A DNA stretch of 64,000 nt, taken from Vanrija pseudolonga. Taxonomy: Eukaryota > Basidiomycota > Tremellomycetes > Trichosporonales > Trichosporonaceae. The stretch covers positions 2,852,001 through 2,916,000 of the forward strand of contig NC_085849.1 in NCBI RefSeq assembly GCF_020906515.1, read 5' to 3'. The first letter of the stretch is position 1. Every line of letters begins with the position of its first letter. Of this stretch, positions 11,637 through 21,744 are shown in pieces. Below the pieces are notes generated by a model. That model was not told the DNA's origin, did no database searches, and was given only the letters and a program-made list of their open reading frames with translations. A program made the translations under genes and the position numbers.

Positions 11637-13510
11637 TCACAACTTCGCCGGGGGGTTCTTCTTGACCTCCTCCGCGGCGCGCACGCGCAGGTCCTTGCGC
11701 AGGATCTTGCCCGACGGCGACTTGGGAATAGCGTCGACGATGATGACCCCGCCCCGGAGGTTCTTGTGGCTCGCGACGCGCGCCTTGATCCAGTCGTATA
11801 TGTTCTGGCTGAGGCGCTCGCGCTCGGCCGTGTTGGCGACTGGCGTGCCCGCCTCGACGACGACGTAGGCGCTGAGGCGTCAGTCAGTGTGATCCGGCTG
11901 TCTGCCTCTCCCCTCTCCCGTCCACACCGCACCCACCGAGGAAGCTCCGTCGCGAGCGACTCGATCTCGACGCCGACCACGCCGGCGTCCACCACGTCCG
12001 GGTGCTGCAGCAGCAGCCCCTCAAGCTCGGCGGGCGCGACCTGGAAGCCCTTGTACTTGATGAGTTCTTTGACGCGGTCGACAATCCTGGGGGGTTAGGA
12101 GAGAGTCCAGAAGGCCAGCGCCAAACCCACCTGTACCAGCCCTGCTCGTCCCGAGTGCCGACGTCTCCCGTCTTGAACCAGTCGCCCTCGAACGACTTGG
12201 CGTTGGCCTCGGGGTTCTCATGATACCCCCTAGTGATGGCTGGCCCCCGCAGCCAAATCTCGCCGCGCTCGCCCCTGGGCACGTCTTTGCCGTCCTCGTC
12301 GACGAGGCGCAGCTCATACGTCGGCAAGAGCCGCCCCACGGCATTCTGCAGTGCCTTGCTGGTGATCTGGTCGGCCGTGCCCAGCGTCGCAGCGACCGTC
12401 GTCTCGGTCATGCCCCACCCCTGGACGATCTTGGCGTGTGGGTACCGCTGCTCAAAGGCGTCACAGAGCTCGCCGCTGAGCGGCGCGGCGCCGCAGTTGA
12501 CCGAGCGGAGCGACGAGATGTCGTACTTGTCCGCAATCTTCGAGTGGAGCAGCATGAGCACCACTGGCGGCACGACCATGCCGTACGAGATGCGGTACTG
12601 CTGTCAGCTACGCTACGGCCGTCCTCCTACCTTCTCGATGCCACGCAAGACTGACTCTTCCTCGAAGCGAGGGTAGACAACCACTGGCACACCCGAGGTC
12701 AAGGGCTGGTGCACCGCGAGGCACAAGCCGTACATGTGGAAGAATGGGAGGAACGCCAAGATCTTGTCCTTCTCGGGGTCCAGCTTTGTGTACATTGTGT
12801 TGGCAGCCTGAAGCTCGGTCGTCACGTTGTAGTGGCTCGAGTTGACGCCCTTGGGCAGACCCGTCGTTCCGCTCGAGTAGCACCGCCAGATGGTCTCCTG
12901 CGCGGCGTCGCCATCGAACCTCTCGGGCTTGCCGCGGGCCAAAAGCAGCTGGTACAGCGTCTTGTACTTTGGATGCGGGGGCGCGTCTGGCCGAGAGAGC
13001 ACGATGACACGGCTGTCGGGCACTGGTGTCTTGAACAAGGAGCGTGCCTCCTCGAAGGCTGGGAGAAGCGATTCGGCCACTGCAATCGAGGTGCACCCGG
13101 CATTGTTGTACTGGTGCGCGAGCTCTTCTCGCACGCTGCACGCACGAGTCAGCACTGCAGCACGCCGCTCACACCCACTAGGTCACGTTCGGCGGGCTGA
13201 TGGTTACGCCGGCGGCCTGGAAGCCGAGGATGGCAATGACCCACTCGAGCGAGTTGGGCGCGAAGAGGCACGTTGTCTGGCCGCGGCTGATGCCGATGGA
13301 GCGCAGGCCGGTCGCGAGGCGCAGCGCGCTGTCCTCGAGCTGGCCGCGTCGCAGCTCGCGGCCCGTAAGCCCGTCAATAAAGGACACAATGTTGGGGTCG
13401 AGCGCCTCGGCCGGGAGCGGGCTGTCGCCCTCCTTCTCGGGGAAGAAGTAGGTGAACGTCCCGACCTTGGGGAGGACGGGGACTGGGGCGTCAGACGTGT
13501 AGATTGTCAT
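11637..13510 (-). CDS. 4-coumarate:CoA-ligase-like acyl-CoA synthetase, peroxisomal (PTS1)
   Basis: Adenylate-forming enzyme that activates a carboxylic acid to its CoA thioester using ATP. Five exons: complement(13179..13510, 12631..13135, 12131..12597, 11937..12086, 11637..11871), giving 562 residues, normal for the 4CL-like family. The AMP-binding P-loop [11 protein letters not shown] begins near residue 197, GWGMTETT and the [16 protein letters not shown] motifs follow in exon 3, and the C-terminal domain has [10 protein letters not shown] and the catalytic Lys region [13 protein letters not shown]. The last three residues are AKL, a peroxisomal targeting signal type 1. The acceptor of intron 2 is a CAGCAG tandem, so exon 3 may start at 12600 and add one Gln. 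Divergent from the racemase gene over a 515-bp shared promoter. The substrate cannot be read from sequence; medium-chain, branched or phenylpropanoid acids are all possible. Confidence 0.93.
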
Positions 13511-14025
13511 GGTGGGGTGGGCGATGGGGGATGCGGGGGTCGAGAGGATGCTGCGGTCTCCTGCGGCTTCTTTTTATCGTTATGAGCGAGATCAGATCGA
13601 TCCGATCAGTGGGGTGTCGGTGTCAGCATTGCCGCGGTATGGTGGTGCATGGTGGGTCAGGTGGTCCAGCAGCTCGTCTACCCCTACAGGAGCCACTTCC
13701 GTCATTTGTTGATGATCGGCCTAGGCCGATTCCCGGGGCACCAGGCAGGGTTATAACCGGGGGTGCACGGCTGACCCAACACGACTTACTCGACATCCCA
13801 CTATGTAAGTACTAAGTAGTTACTCGGCCGAGGTCCGGCATCGCGCTACACTCACACAAAGCACACTGCCGTGTCTCCGAGTTACAAGAACGGTTGACAA
13901 CACGACATGTAGTGTTGCATCGTGTCCATCTCACACGACGACGCAACAACCCACCATATAAACGAGCAACGATTCGCTCGGCTGCCAGTCTCATCGCTCC
14001 CCATCTCCCACGCTCGCTACCCACC
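13511..14025. promoter_or_regulatory. Shared divergent promoter of the two AKL-ending genes
   Basis: 515 bp separates the two start codons. It contains a perfect 16-bp palindrome at 13715-13730, ATCGGCCTAGGCCGAT, which is also a CGG-N6-CCG inverted triplet as bound by fungal Zn2Cys6 dimers. At 13823-13832 there is a 10-bp palindrome CTCGGCCGAG, extended by one G into CCGAGG (13828-13833), the reverse complement of the CCTCGG core known for the Aspergillus fatty-acid regulators FarA/FarB. A TATAAA box sits at 13957-13962, 64 bp upstream of the racemase ATG. Use of these sites in this organism is not shown. Confidence 0.5.
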
Positions 14026-15219
14026 ATGTCCTTCCCACTACAAGGCCTCCGCGTCGTAGAGTTCAGCGGCATCGGCCCCGGTCCCTTCGCATCCATGGTC
14101 CTCGCCGACTTTGGGGCCGACGTCGTGCGCATCGACCGCGGGGGCAGCCTCCGCTCAGACGTGACCTCGCGCGGCAAGACGTCGCTCATTGTCGACCTAA
14201 AGGACCCCAACGGCAAGGCCGTCCTCCACAAGATGCTCGCGAAAGCCGACGTCCTCATCGACCCGTACCGCCCCGGCGTGCTCGACAAGCTCGGCTTCGG
14301 CCCCGCGCAGCTCGAGAAGCTCAACCCCCGCCTCATCGTCGCGCGCATGACGGGCTTCCCACGCAACAACTCGACCTACTCGCAGATGGCAGGCCACGAC
14401 ATCAACTACATTGCCGCCTCGGGCGTGCTCGACATGATCAGGTCGAAAGACGCGCACGGCGAGCCCTCGACGCCGGTGCCCCCGCTCAATCTCCTCGGCG
14501 ACTTTGCCGGCGGCGGCATCATGCTCGTACTGGGCATCCTGTTCGCTGTCATCGAGCGCCAGGCGTCGGGCAAGGGGCAGGTCGTCGACACCGACATGGT
14601 CTCTGGAGCGCGCTACATCTCGTCGTTCCCCCTGCTGCTCGCGCACCCCCAGAGCGGCGCGTTCATGTGGAGCAACCCACCCGGCAACAACCTGCTCGAT
14701 GGCGGCGCGCCGTTCTACGGCGTCTACAAGACAAAGGACGACAAGTACATGTCTGTCGGGTGTCTCGAGCCCGAGTTCTTTGCCGAGTTTGCGCGAATCA
14801 TCAACCCGTTCCTCCGGTCCCCGCTCAGCGTCGAGACGCAGCAGGACCCGAGCTCGTGGGCCGAGATGCGCGGCACGCTCGCGGATGCGTTCGCGACCAA
14901 GACGCGCGACGAGTGGGCCAAGCTCTTCCACGAGACCGACGCGTGCTGCGTGCCGGTCCTCACGGCGGCCGATGTGTCGGGCAACGAGCTCGGACAGCCG
15001 GGGGCGCAGGCCAGCGCTGATGTCCCGCTGCCGCCAGCGCCACACCCGAACCTGTCACGAACGCCAGCCCGCAGCATCCCCACATACTCCGAACAAACCG
15101 ACTTCTTTATCGAGAAGGGCTCCGGCCTCGACAAGGTGCTTGGCCAGCTCGGTGGCCAGCTGTCCGCGGAGGAGACGGCGTATCTGAAGAAAGCGAACGG
15201 AGCGAAGGCAAAGTTGTAG
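14026..15219 (+). CDS. Alpha-methylacyl-CoA racemase (class III CoA-transferase family), peroxisomal
   Basis: Interconverts (2R)- and (2S)-2-methylacyl-CoA so that branched acyl chains can enter beta-oxidation. Single exon, 397 residues. The start MSFPLQGLRVVEFSG is preferred over an in-frame ATG 44 codons upstream, because family members begin right at this motif and the upstream stretch is Arg-rich and promoter-like (it spans the TATA box). Family signatures are clear: GHDINY (His124) and LLGDFAGGG (Asp159), which match the catalytic His/Asp pair of AMACR, then MLDGGAPFY-type LLDGGAPFYGVY and TDACCVPVLT. The protein ends in AKL, a PTS1 signal, like the neighbouring synthetase. A formyl- or succinyl-CoA transferase is less likely because the catalytic His/Asp pattern is racemase-like. 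Confidence 0.93.
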   Translation: MSFPLQGLRVVEFSGIGPGPFASMVLADFGADVVRIDRGGSLRSDVTSRGKTSLIVDLKDPNGKAVLHKMLAKADVLIDPYRPGVLDKLGFGPAQLEKLNPRLIVARMTGFPRNNSTYSQMAGHDINYIAASGVLDMIRSKDAHGEPSTPVPPLNLLGDFAGGGIMLVLGILFAVIERQASGKGQVVDTDMVSGARYISSFPLLLAHPQSGAFMWSNPPGNNLLDGGAPFYGVYKTKDDKYMSVGCLEPEFFAEFARIINPFLRSPLSVETQQDPSSWAEMRGTLADAFATKTRDEWAKLFHETDACCVPVLTAADVSGNELGQPGAQASADVPLPPAPHPNLSRTPARSIPTYSEQTDFFIEKGSGLDKVLGQLGGQLSAEETAYLKKANGAKAKL

Positions 15220-16145
15220 CAGAGTCGTTGTAAGCAATAACAGTCGATGTAGCCAAGCAAGTCACAACTGGCCCCCTGTGTGGCACCTCCGCTCACCAAC
15301 CTCACTCACCCACTCATCTCAGCCGCGCCAACTCGTGCAGCGCAGAGCCGCCGTAGTTCCTCCTCCTGGGCGAGGCTTCCCCCGTCCGTAATTACAGTCC
15401 AGTTAAGCGCCGCCCCAGCTCGGCTCGCTGCCGAGCGTCGCACGCCGTCACGCCGATGTTGAGCGGAATGCGCCGCGCATAGCGTCGTTTTCTGGGGTGA
15501 CGGCCGCGGGATGCTGGCGGAGTGCACGCACGGCGGCGCAGGCAACTTGCTTACGCAAGCGCGGTGACGCCGGAATGTAGCTTGTACAAGGTTTGCATGT
15601 GTGGATCTTGGAATGAGTGTGCGACCCGGAGGGTGGCAGTGGCGTCACGTCGGGAGGTGGGTGTGATGGGTGGGTGAGGAGTGCCGTGCCGCCAGATGTC
15701 TGGCTGTCAGATGTGCGCCACCTTATGCACCAAAGCGGGGCTGGCGTGCTGCTCTCCATAGTCCTGGCCTGCTATACCCACCCTTGCACACCGTGCGCGC
15801 CTCGTCGTCCTCGTGGCCTCGAGCACACCTCTTTGCCAAAGTCAGTCGCGTGCCACCCTGCTTACCTAAGCCGATTGTTTACAAGTGATCTTCGTCCGAT
15901 CATCGCCTTTCCGATGCCCGCAACTCGACTCTGCTCATCGCCATCACCGCTTTGGTCCTTGTCATTGCCGCTCACATATCGGACTCGGCAAGAACGAGCG
16001 AACGCGAGTGACTTCGCCTGAACCTCTCGACACCTCGCCCCCGTCACCCACCACGCGACGCGACGCCACCGGCGTCCAACCTCCGTACGCGCCCTTCCTC
16101 CTCACTGCTTCCCGCCCTCCCGCCGCCGCCGCCCACTCCACCCCG
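15220..16145. other. Intergenic, racemase to PARG-like gene
   Basis: 926 bp holding the 3' flank of the racemase and the promoter and leader of the next gene. The last 150 bp are C-rich, like other leaders in this window. An open frame continues upstream from the PARG-like gene (ATG at 16146) but looks non-coding. I see nothing else. Confidence 0.5.
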
Positions 16146-17342
16146 ATGGACCACCAGGCGCGCCGAGCGCGCAACGCACGCATATGTACCGAGAACGAGG
16201 CGATCATCCGCTCCGGCGAGTACCGCTCGCCCGGGACCAGCGCGCGCATCAACCTCGCGTCGCTCGTGACGGCCTCCAAGGGCGGCACCAAGTCGTACAC
16301 GTCGGGCGGGACAGGCCGGCTCCTGCAGCGCTGGGACCCGTCGGCGCTGCCCCCGTCCATCGTATCGGGGCCGTCGGCGCGCGCCAGCCACCCGGTGCAC
16401 GCGACGACCTTCGAGGTGACCGCCGAGACAAGCACGCAGGCGGCTGAGCGGCTCGCGGCGGGCCAGGCGCCGGCGATCGCAGTGCTCAACTTTGCGTCGG
16501 CGAAGCACCCGGGTGGAGGGTACCTCACCGGCGCTACGGCGCAGGAGGAAGACCTGTGTCGCAGCTCGGCGCTCTACACGACCCTGCTGGCCGCGCGCGA
16601 TTTTTACAAGGCGCACAGGGAGAGCTCGGACGCGCGGTACACGCACCGCGTCATCTGGTCGCCCGATGTGCCAGTGTACCGCGACAACGACTACAAGCTG
16701 CTGCCGATGCCGTACCTCGTGTCGTTTATCACGGTCGCCGCGCCCAACCTCGGGCCGCTGATAAAGGGCAACGCGCGGTCGCTGCAGCACATCCCCGAGC
16801 TGCTGGAGGAGCGCGCGGCCCGCTTCCTCGCCGTTGCCGCGCACCACGGCGCACGCACGCTCGTGCTCGGCGCATGGGGCTGCGGCGTGTTCCAGAACGA
16901 CCCGGTCGTCGTCGCGCGCGTGTTCCGCGACCTGCTCCTCCGCCCCAAGGGGCTCTTCTACGGCGCGTTCGAGAAGGTAGTCTTCGCGATCTACGATCCT
17001 AGCAAGGAGCAGGCGACGATGAAGGCATTCACGGCGGCGTTTGCGGCGGCACCGAATGTCAGCCACTACGGAGGGGACACACTCAAGAAGATGCGTGCGG
17101 CGGTGTCGTTGCCTGCGCCGGGGGGTTCGTCAACAGCGCTGGCTAGCCCTCCAGGTTCACCACCGCCACGCAGCCCCGTCCCATCGCCGCCGCCTGTAAG
17201 ACGCGACGCACCAACATCGCCTCAGCCTTCTGGTGCAGCTCAGAAGGCCCCACGGACAGGTGCCACTCCCTCTGCGGGCCAGGCAGCAAGAGGCGGCGCT
17301 GCAAAACCACAGAGAACGCTCTTCGACTTTGGGTTCAAGTGA
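16146..17342 (+). CDS. Microbial-type poly(ADP-ribose) glycohydrolase domain protein with a PIP-like tail
   Basis: Single exon, 398 residues. The body matches the fungal/bacterial PARG-cat (TIGR02452/DUF2263) macrodomain fold, which removes ADP-ribose polymers. The catalytic signature GGG-X7-QEE is intact: Gly123-125 and Gln133-Glu134-Glu135, followed by DLCRSSALY. Downstream LVLGAWGCGVFQNDP is the conserved ADP-ribose-binding loop. The start at MDHQARRARN was chosen because family members begin with this RNARIC-type helix; an upstream in-frame extension is low-complexity. From about residue 318 the protein is a disordered Pro/Ser/Ala tail. The final ten residues, QRTLFDFGFK, resemble a PCNA-interacting (PIP) box, although the last aromatic position is shifted by a Gly. 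Involvement in DNA repair is inference. Confidence 0.85.
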   Translation: MDHQARRARNARICTENEAIIRSGEYRSPGTSARINLASLVTASKGGTKSYTSGGTGRLLQRWDPSALPPSIVSGPSARASHPVHATTFEVTAETSTQAAERLAAGQAPAIAVLNFASAKHPGGGYLTGATAQEEDLCRSSALYTTLLAARDFYKAHRESSDARYTHRVIWSPDVPVYRDNDYKLLPMPYLVSFITVAAPNLGPLIKGNARSLQHIPELLEERAARFLAVAAHHGARTLVLGAWGCGVFQNDPVVVARVFRDLLLRPKGLFYGAFEKVVFAIYDPSKEQATMKAFTAAFAAAPNVSHYGGDTLKKMRAAVSLPAPGGSSTALASPPGSPPPRSPVPSPPPVRRDAPTSPQPSGAAQKAPRTGATPSAGQAARGGAAKPQRTLFDFGFK

Positions 17343-17621
17343 GTGCCCGTGCCCGTGCGTTGTCGCTCTAACCCAGAGACAGAAGTAGGCCGTCGTTGTG
17401 ATCACTACCTTCGTCTTCGCTCCATTCCCAGTGCATAGTATCACCACACGCTGTGCATAGCACGTCGTCACCATGTTGTATATCTTGGGGGCCATATACG
17501 CCCGTTTGTGCGTTTACGTAACCCATCAGCGGCTATTGACAAACCCGGAATGATGTTATTTATCGAGCTACAAACTAATAGTGCTGTCGTCGTGTCACTC
17601 TTTCATCTCTCTCAAAGCAAA

Positions 17622-19559
17622 ATGCTCGCAGCTCGCATCAGCTCTCGGAGAGTGCTCGCGTCGTCGTCGTCGTCGTCGTCGGCGCGCGTCGCCGTCGCTT
17701 GCCGCCGGCACAAGACGACCGAGACGCGGCCGGGCACGTTCGACTTCCAGGACGAGCTACCGCGCCTGCCCATCCCTTCACTGGAGGACACAGCCGTGCG
17801 CTACCTCGAGTCGCTGGAGCCCCTGCTGCCGCAGGACGAGTTCAAGCGCTCCGTCGCCGCGGTGAACGAGTTTGTGTCCCCCTCTGGCCTCGGCCCAGTG
17901 CTGCAGGAGCGCCTGCGCGCCGTCGACGCCGCCGCGCCCAACTCGTGGCTCGAGGACATCTGGCTCAACAAGGCGTACCTCGAGTGGCGCGGCCCGTCGT
18001 ACATCAACGTCAACTGGGCTGCGATTCTGGCCGACAACGCCGCGGTCCCCCTCGTGCCCACCTCACAGATCACAAAGGGCAAGCCTACCGACGTGCAGAT
18101 TGACCGCGCGGCGCGCCTCGTGACCCACCTCCTCGAGGCCAACGACGCGATCAACAAGGGCACGTTCGCGCCCGACATCCAGCGCGGCGCGCCCCTCTGC
18201 ATGAACCAGTACAAGTGGCAGTTTGGCACCACGCGCATCCCGCAGCCCGGCCGCGACAAGGTCGTGCACCAGTACCCCAGCACGGCGAGCCACGTCCTGC
18301 TGCAGTACCGCAACACGAGCGTCGCGGTGCCCGTGTACAACGCGCAGCGCCAGCGCGCGACGACTGAGCAGATTGCCGCGCAGCTGCGCGCCGCAACGGC
18401 GGCTGTCGATGCACAGATCGCGGCGTCAGGCCCCCTGCCGGCGGTCGCCAACCTCACGGCCGCCGACCGCGACCTGTGGACCTCGGCGCGCGAGGCCCTG
18501 CTCCAGGACGCGACGAACAAGGCGTCGCTTGACGCCGCCGAGAGCGCGCTCTTCGGGGTGTGCCTCGACGTCGACGTCGACCCCGCGACGCTCTCCGACC
18601 CCGCGCAGAACTGGCACACGCTCACGCACTCGGACGCAGGCAGTAACCGGTGGTTTGACAAGGCCATCTCGCTCGTCGTGCTGCCCACCGGACGCGTCGG
18701 CGTCAACTGCGAGCACACGCCCGTCGACGCGCTCACCACGGGCCGGCTGCTGCTCGAAGCCATCGCCAAGGAGAAGCGTGACCAGCGCCCCTCGGCCGCG
18801 GCAGACGGCTTGCCCCCGCCCGCCGTGCTGCAGTGGAACGTGAGCGACGGCGTCGCGGGCCAGATCGCCGAGGCGCGCAAGGGCGCCGGCGCGCTCGCCG
18901 CCGACCTCAAGCTGCGGTTCGGCGACGCGCCGTTCGGCGCAAAGTTCATCAAGGGCCTCGGCGTGTCGCCCGACGCGTTCTTCCAGGTCGCCCTCCAGAC
19001 GGCCTACCTCCGCCACCACGGCAAAGCGGTCGCGACGTACGAGTCGGCGTCGCTGCGCCGCTTCGCGCACGGGCGTACCGAGACGATCCGCTCCGCCACG
19101 AGCGCGGCACAGGCGTTTGCGCGCGCGTTTGATGACGGCAGCGCGAGCCTCGGCGACAAGCTCGCGCTGTTCAAGAACGCCGCGAGCACGCACACTGCGC
19201 TCTCGCATGCCGCCGCGGGCGGACAGGGCGTCGACCGCCACTTGCTTGGCCTGCGCGCGCAGCTCTCGGGCGACGAGGGCGCCGCGCCATCCCTGTTCAC
19301 CGACCCAGGCTACGCGCTCAGCTCGACGTTTGTGCTGTCCACGTCCAACACGACCCCCGGCGACCAGTTCCGCGGCGGCTTTGCGCCCGTCACGGCCGAC
19401 GGCTACGGCGTCAACTACGCCCTCGACCCCGAGGACATCAAGTTTAGCGTCAGCGAGTGGAAGTCGAGCGGCGTGACTGATGCCGACGCGTTCAAGGGGA
19501 CCGTCATCCAGACGCTCAACGACCTGCATGCCGCGGGTGTGCAGGCCGCGAAGCAGTAG
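17622..19559 (+). CDS. CAT2: Carnitine O-acetyltransferase family enzyme
   Basis: Moves short acyl groups between CoA and carnitine so that they can cross organelle membranes. Single exon, 645 residues, close to yeast Cat2. The start at 17622 gives an N-terminus MLAARISSRRVLA followed by Ser and Arg, a typical mitochondrial presequence; an in-frame upstream extension looks like leader. The choline/carnitine acyltransferase pattern is complete: LPRLPIPSLEDT near the N-terminus, catalytic His365 in HTPVD, and the STS motif in VLSTSNTTPGDQFRGGF. The C-terminus is AAKQ, so no canonical PTS1, unlike the two AKL proteins upstream. It converges on the amidohydrolase gene with only 80 bp between stop codons. 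Confidence 0.92.
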   Translation: MLAARISSRRVLASSSSSSSARVAVACRRHKTTETRPGTFDFQDELPRLPIPSLEDTAVRYLESLEPLLPQDEFKRSVAAVNEFVSPSGLGPVLQERLRAVDAAAPNSWLEDIWLNKAYLEWRGPSYINVNWAAILADNAAVPLVPTSQITKGKPTDVQIDRAARLVTHLLEANDAINKGTFAPDIQRGAPLCMNQYKWQFGTTRIPQPGRDKVVHQYPSTASHVLLQYRNTSVAVPVYNAQRQRATTEQIAAQLRAATAAVDAQIAASGPLPAVANLTAADRDLWTSAREALLQDATNKASLDAAESALFGVCLDVDVDPATLSDPAQNWHTLTHSDAGSNRWFDKAISLVVLPTGRVGVNCEHTPVDALTTGRLLLEAIAKEKRDQRPSAAADGLPPPAVLQWNVSDGVAGQIAEARKGAGALAADLKLRFGDAPFGAKFIKGLGVSPDAFFQVALQTAYLRHHGKAVATYESASLRRFAHGRTETIRSATSAAQAFARAFDDGSASLGDKLALFKNAASTHTALSHAAAGGQGVDRHLLGLRAQLSGDEGAAPSLFTDPGYALSSTFVLSTSNTTPGDQFRGGFAPVTADGYGVNYALDPEDIKFSVSEWKSSGVTDADAFKGTVIQTLNDLHAAGVQAAKQ

Positions 19560-19639
19560 AGAAAAGAAGGAAGGACCTTGGATAGTCTGATGCATTTGTC
19601 TAGATATGCTAGATGCTTGGCCACTGCGCTCGCTCCGCT

Positions 19640-21744
19640 CTACACACGCCACTCGCCGTACACGATCCGCCCGTCCATGATCGTCGCCTTGGCCTTGACG
19701 TCGAGCATCTCGCCAATGTCGACCGTCATGAGGTCGTCGTCCCAGAGCACGCCGTCGAAGCGCATGCCGGGGGTGAGCGAGCCCGTGTTGTTCGAGAAGG
19801 AGGCGTACGCGGCTGCGGGCGAGCGTTAGCGAGCGAGCAAAGTCAGCACTTACGATCAACCGTGAAGCCCCTCAGCGCCTCCTCACGCGTGAGCTTCTGG
19901 TCGCCAAACCACCCGTCCTTGCCGTGCGGGCTGTCGCCCTTCTCCGTCAGGCGGGTGACGGCCGCGTAGATGCCCTTGAGGGGGTCGATCGACTCGACGG
20001 GGAAGTCGGAGCCCAGGGCCAGGCGGCCGCCGGCCTCGAGGTACGTGCGCCATGCGTACGCGCCCTTTGCGCGCTCGTGGCCGAGGCGGTCCTCGACGTA
20101 GCCCATCTGCGGGTGGGGTCAGCTTCACCTTGTGGGTGGGCTCACGTCGCTGGTGCAGTGCGTCGGCTGCACGCTGCCGATGATGCCCAGGTCCGCGGCG
20201 CGCTTAATGTCGTTCGGGGCAAACACCTGCGCGTGCTCGATTCTGTGTCGCCCAGCGCGGAACGCATCCTTGTCGTCCCCGATCGCCTCCTCGAACGCGT
20301 CCAGAATAACCCGGTTCGCCTTGTCGCCGATACAGTGGACGTTGACCTGCCAGCCCTGCGGTGTCAGTGGCGCTGCAGCCACACACTCACGTCGTCGTAA
20401 AAGTTCTTGATGAGAGGCGCCCACACGCCCTCATCGGCGAGCAGGAAGCCGCTCCATCCCGGCCGGTCAGAGTACTCCTCGAGCAGGGCCGCGCCGCGCG
20501 ATCCCAGCGCGCCGTCGCCAAACAGCTTGACGCTGCGCAGTGTCCACCGGTCGTCGCCTGCGCCAATGGTGCGCTCGACGTCCTTGCCGCAGAAGGCAAA
20601 CTTGTCAGGGCACAGGAGCATGGTGTAGATACGAAGCTGGGGGGCTGTCAGCGAGACCACCGCGCCACACTCACGCCCAGAGCCCCCTCGTTCGCCATGC
20701 GGCGGTAGAAGGCAATGTCCTCTGGCGGGGCCATGGCGTCGTGCACGCCGACCAGGCCGACGGCGAGCGCGTCGCGCGTCGTCGTCTCGAGGAAGCGCTG
20801 GCGCAGCTCATCCGTAATCGGGGGCATGAGTGGCGTGACAAACTCGTACATCGCATTGTCGACGAAGATACCCGTCGGGTTACCGTCGGCATCACGCACA
20901 ATGTCGCCGCCCGTCACCACGTCGGGCAGGTTGTGCATCTGCGCGAGCACCGGCGGCGACACCCACGCGGCGTGCACGTCGACGCGCCAGAGCGCAATGT
21001 TGATGCCGCGCAGTGTCGGCGTGTCGAGGTCGGCCTGGCCAGCATCAGCACCAGCACCCGCACCCAAACAGCCACAAGCCCACTCACAGCCGTGGGGTAC
21101 TCCTTGACCGGCCACGCGTTGTGGTCCCAGCCCATGCCGAAGATCCAGTCGCCCTTCTTGAGGCCGCGCTCCTTGACGTACGCCTCGACGGCGGCGATCG
21201 TGTCCTCCATGTTCGTGAAGCCGTACAGCGGCAGCTCGCGGCTCTTGCCGTACTCGATGATATGCACATGCGCGTCCGTGAGGCCAGGGGTCAGCGAGTG
21301 CCCGGCAGGGAGGTAGATGATGCGCAGGCCGCCGTCCTTCTTGATGTGGGCGGGGCTGCCGTCGACGCCGCCAATGGTCGCCTTGTCGCCGTACTTGCGG
21401 CGCACCTTGGCCAGGCTGCCCGTGTCGACGACGTGCTTGTCGCCCACGACGATACACTCTACGGCGCCGACGCCCGACTCGGGGGGTACAGTGTATACCG
21501 CCTTGCGGCCATCGCGGCCGCACACGGCGTACCACGAGGGAAGGGGCCGCTTGCCGCTATCGAGCGTCCATGGGCCCTGTTTGCTGATGCCGGTGCGCTG
21601 CGCGTACAGGACGAAAAAGCCAAGGATCACAATCGACAGCGCGAGGTGCACCGGCCGCGTCGAGCGCGGAGCTGGCCGCGGCGCCTTCTCGTACGCCGGC
21701 ACCTGGGCTGCTGCTTCCTTCTTGCGCTGCCGCAGTTCGGACAT
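19640..21744 (-). CDS. Membrane-anchored amidohydrolase (YtcJ-like, amidohydrolase 3 family)
   Basis: Six exons: complement(21088..21744, 20675..21034, 20391..20636, 20146..20355, 19854..20106, 19640..19812), 632 residues. A cytosolic Lys/Arg-rich N-terminus is followed by one hydrophobic segment at residues 32-48, then the long hydrolase domain, so a type II membrane protein is likely. The metal-binding HxH is His159-Val-His161 in LTPGLTDAHVH. Later motifs fit the family: SVKLFGDGALGSRGA, VNVHCIGDKANR, RIEHAQ, and LGSDFPVESIDPLKGIYAAV. The C-terminal part TPGMRFDGVLWDDDLMTVD is the usual beta-sandwich return. YtcJ-like enzymes hydrolyse various N-acyl or cyclic amides and the natural substrate is usually unknown, as here. 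It is divergent from HRP1. Confidence 0.88.

Noticed and set aside
13894-14025. 44-codon N-terminal extension of the racemase
   Set aside because: Arg-rich, spans the TATA box, and family members start at the MSFPLQGL position.
15885-16145. 87-codon N-terminal extension of the PARG-like protein
   Set aside because: Low-complexity leader-like sequence; the family domain begins just after the ATG at 16146.
18426-19859. 477-codon open frame antisense to the carnitine acyltransferase
   Set aside because: It mirrors a strongly coding GC-rich gene; the sense strand has clear family motifs and the antisense product has none.
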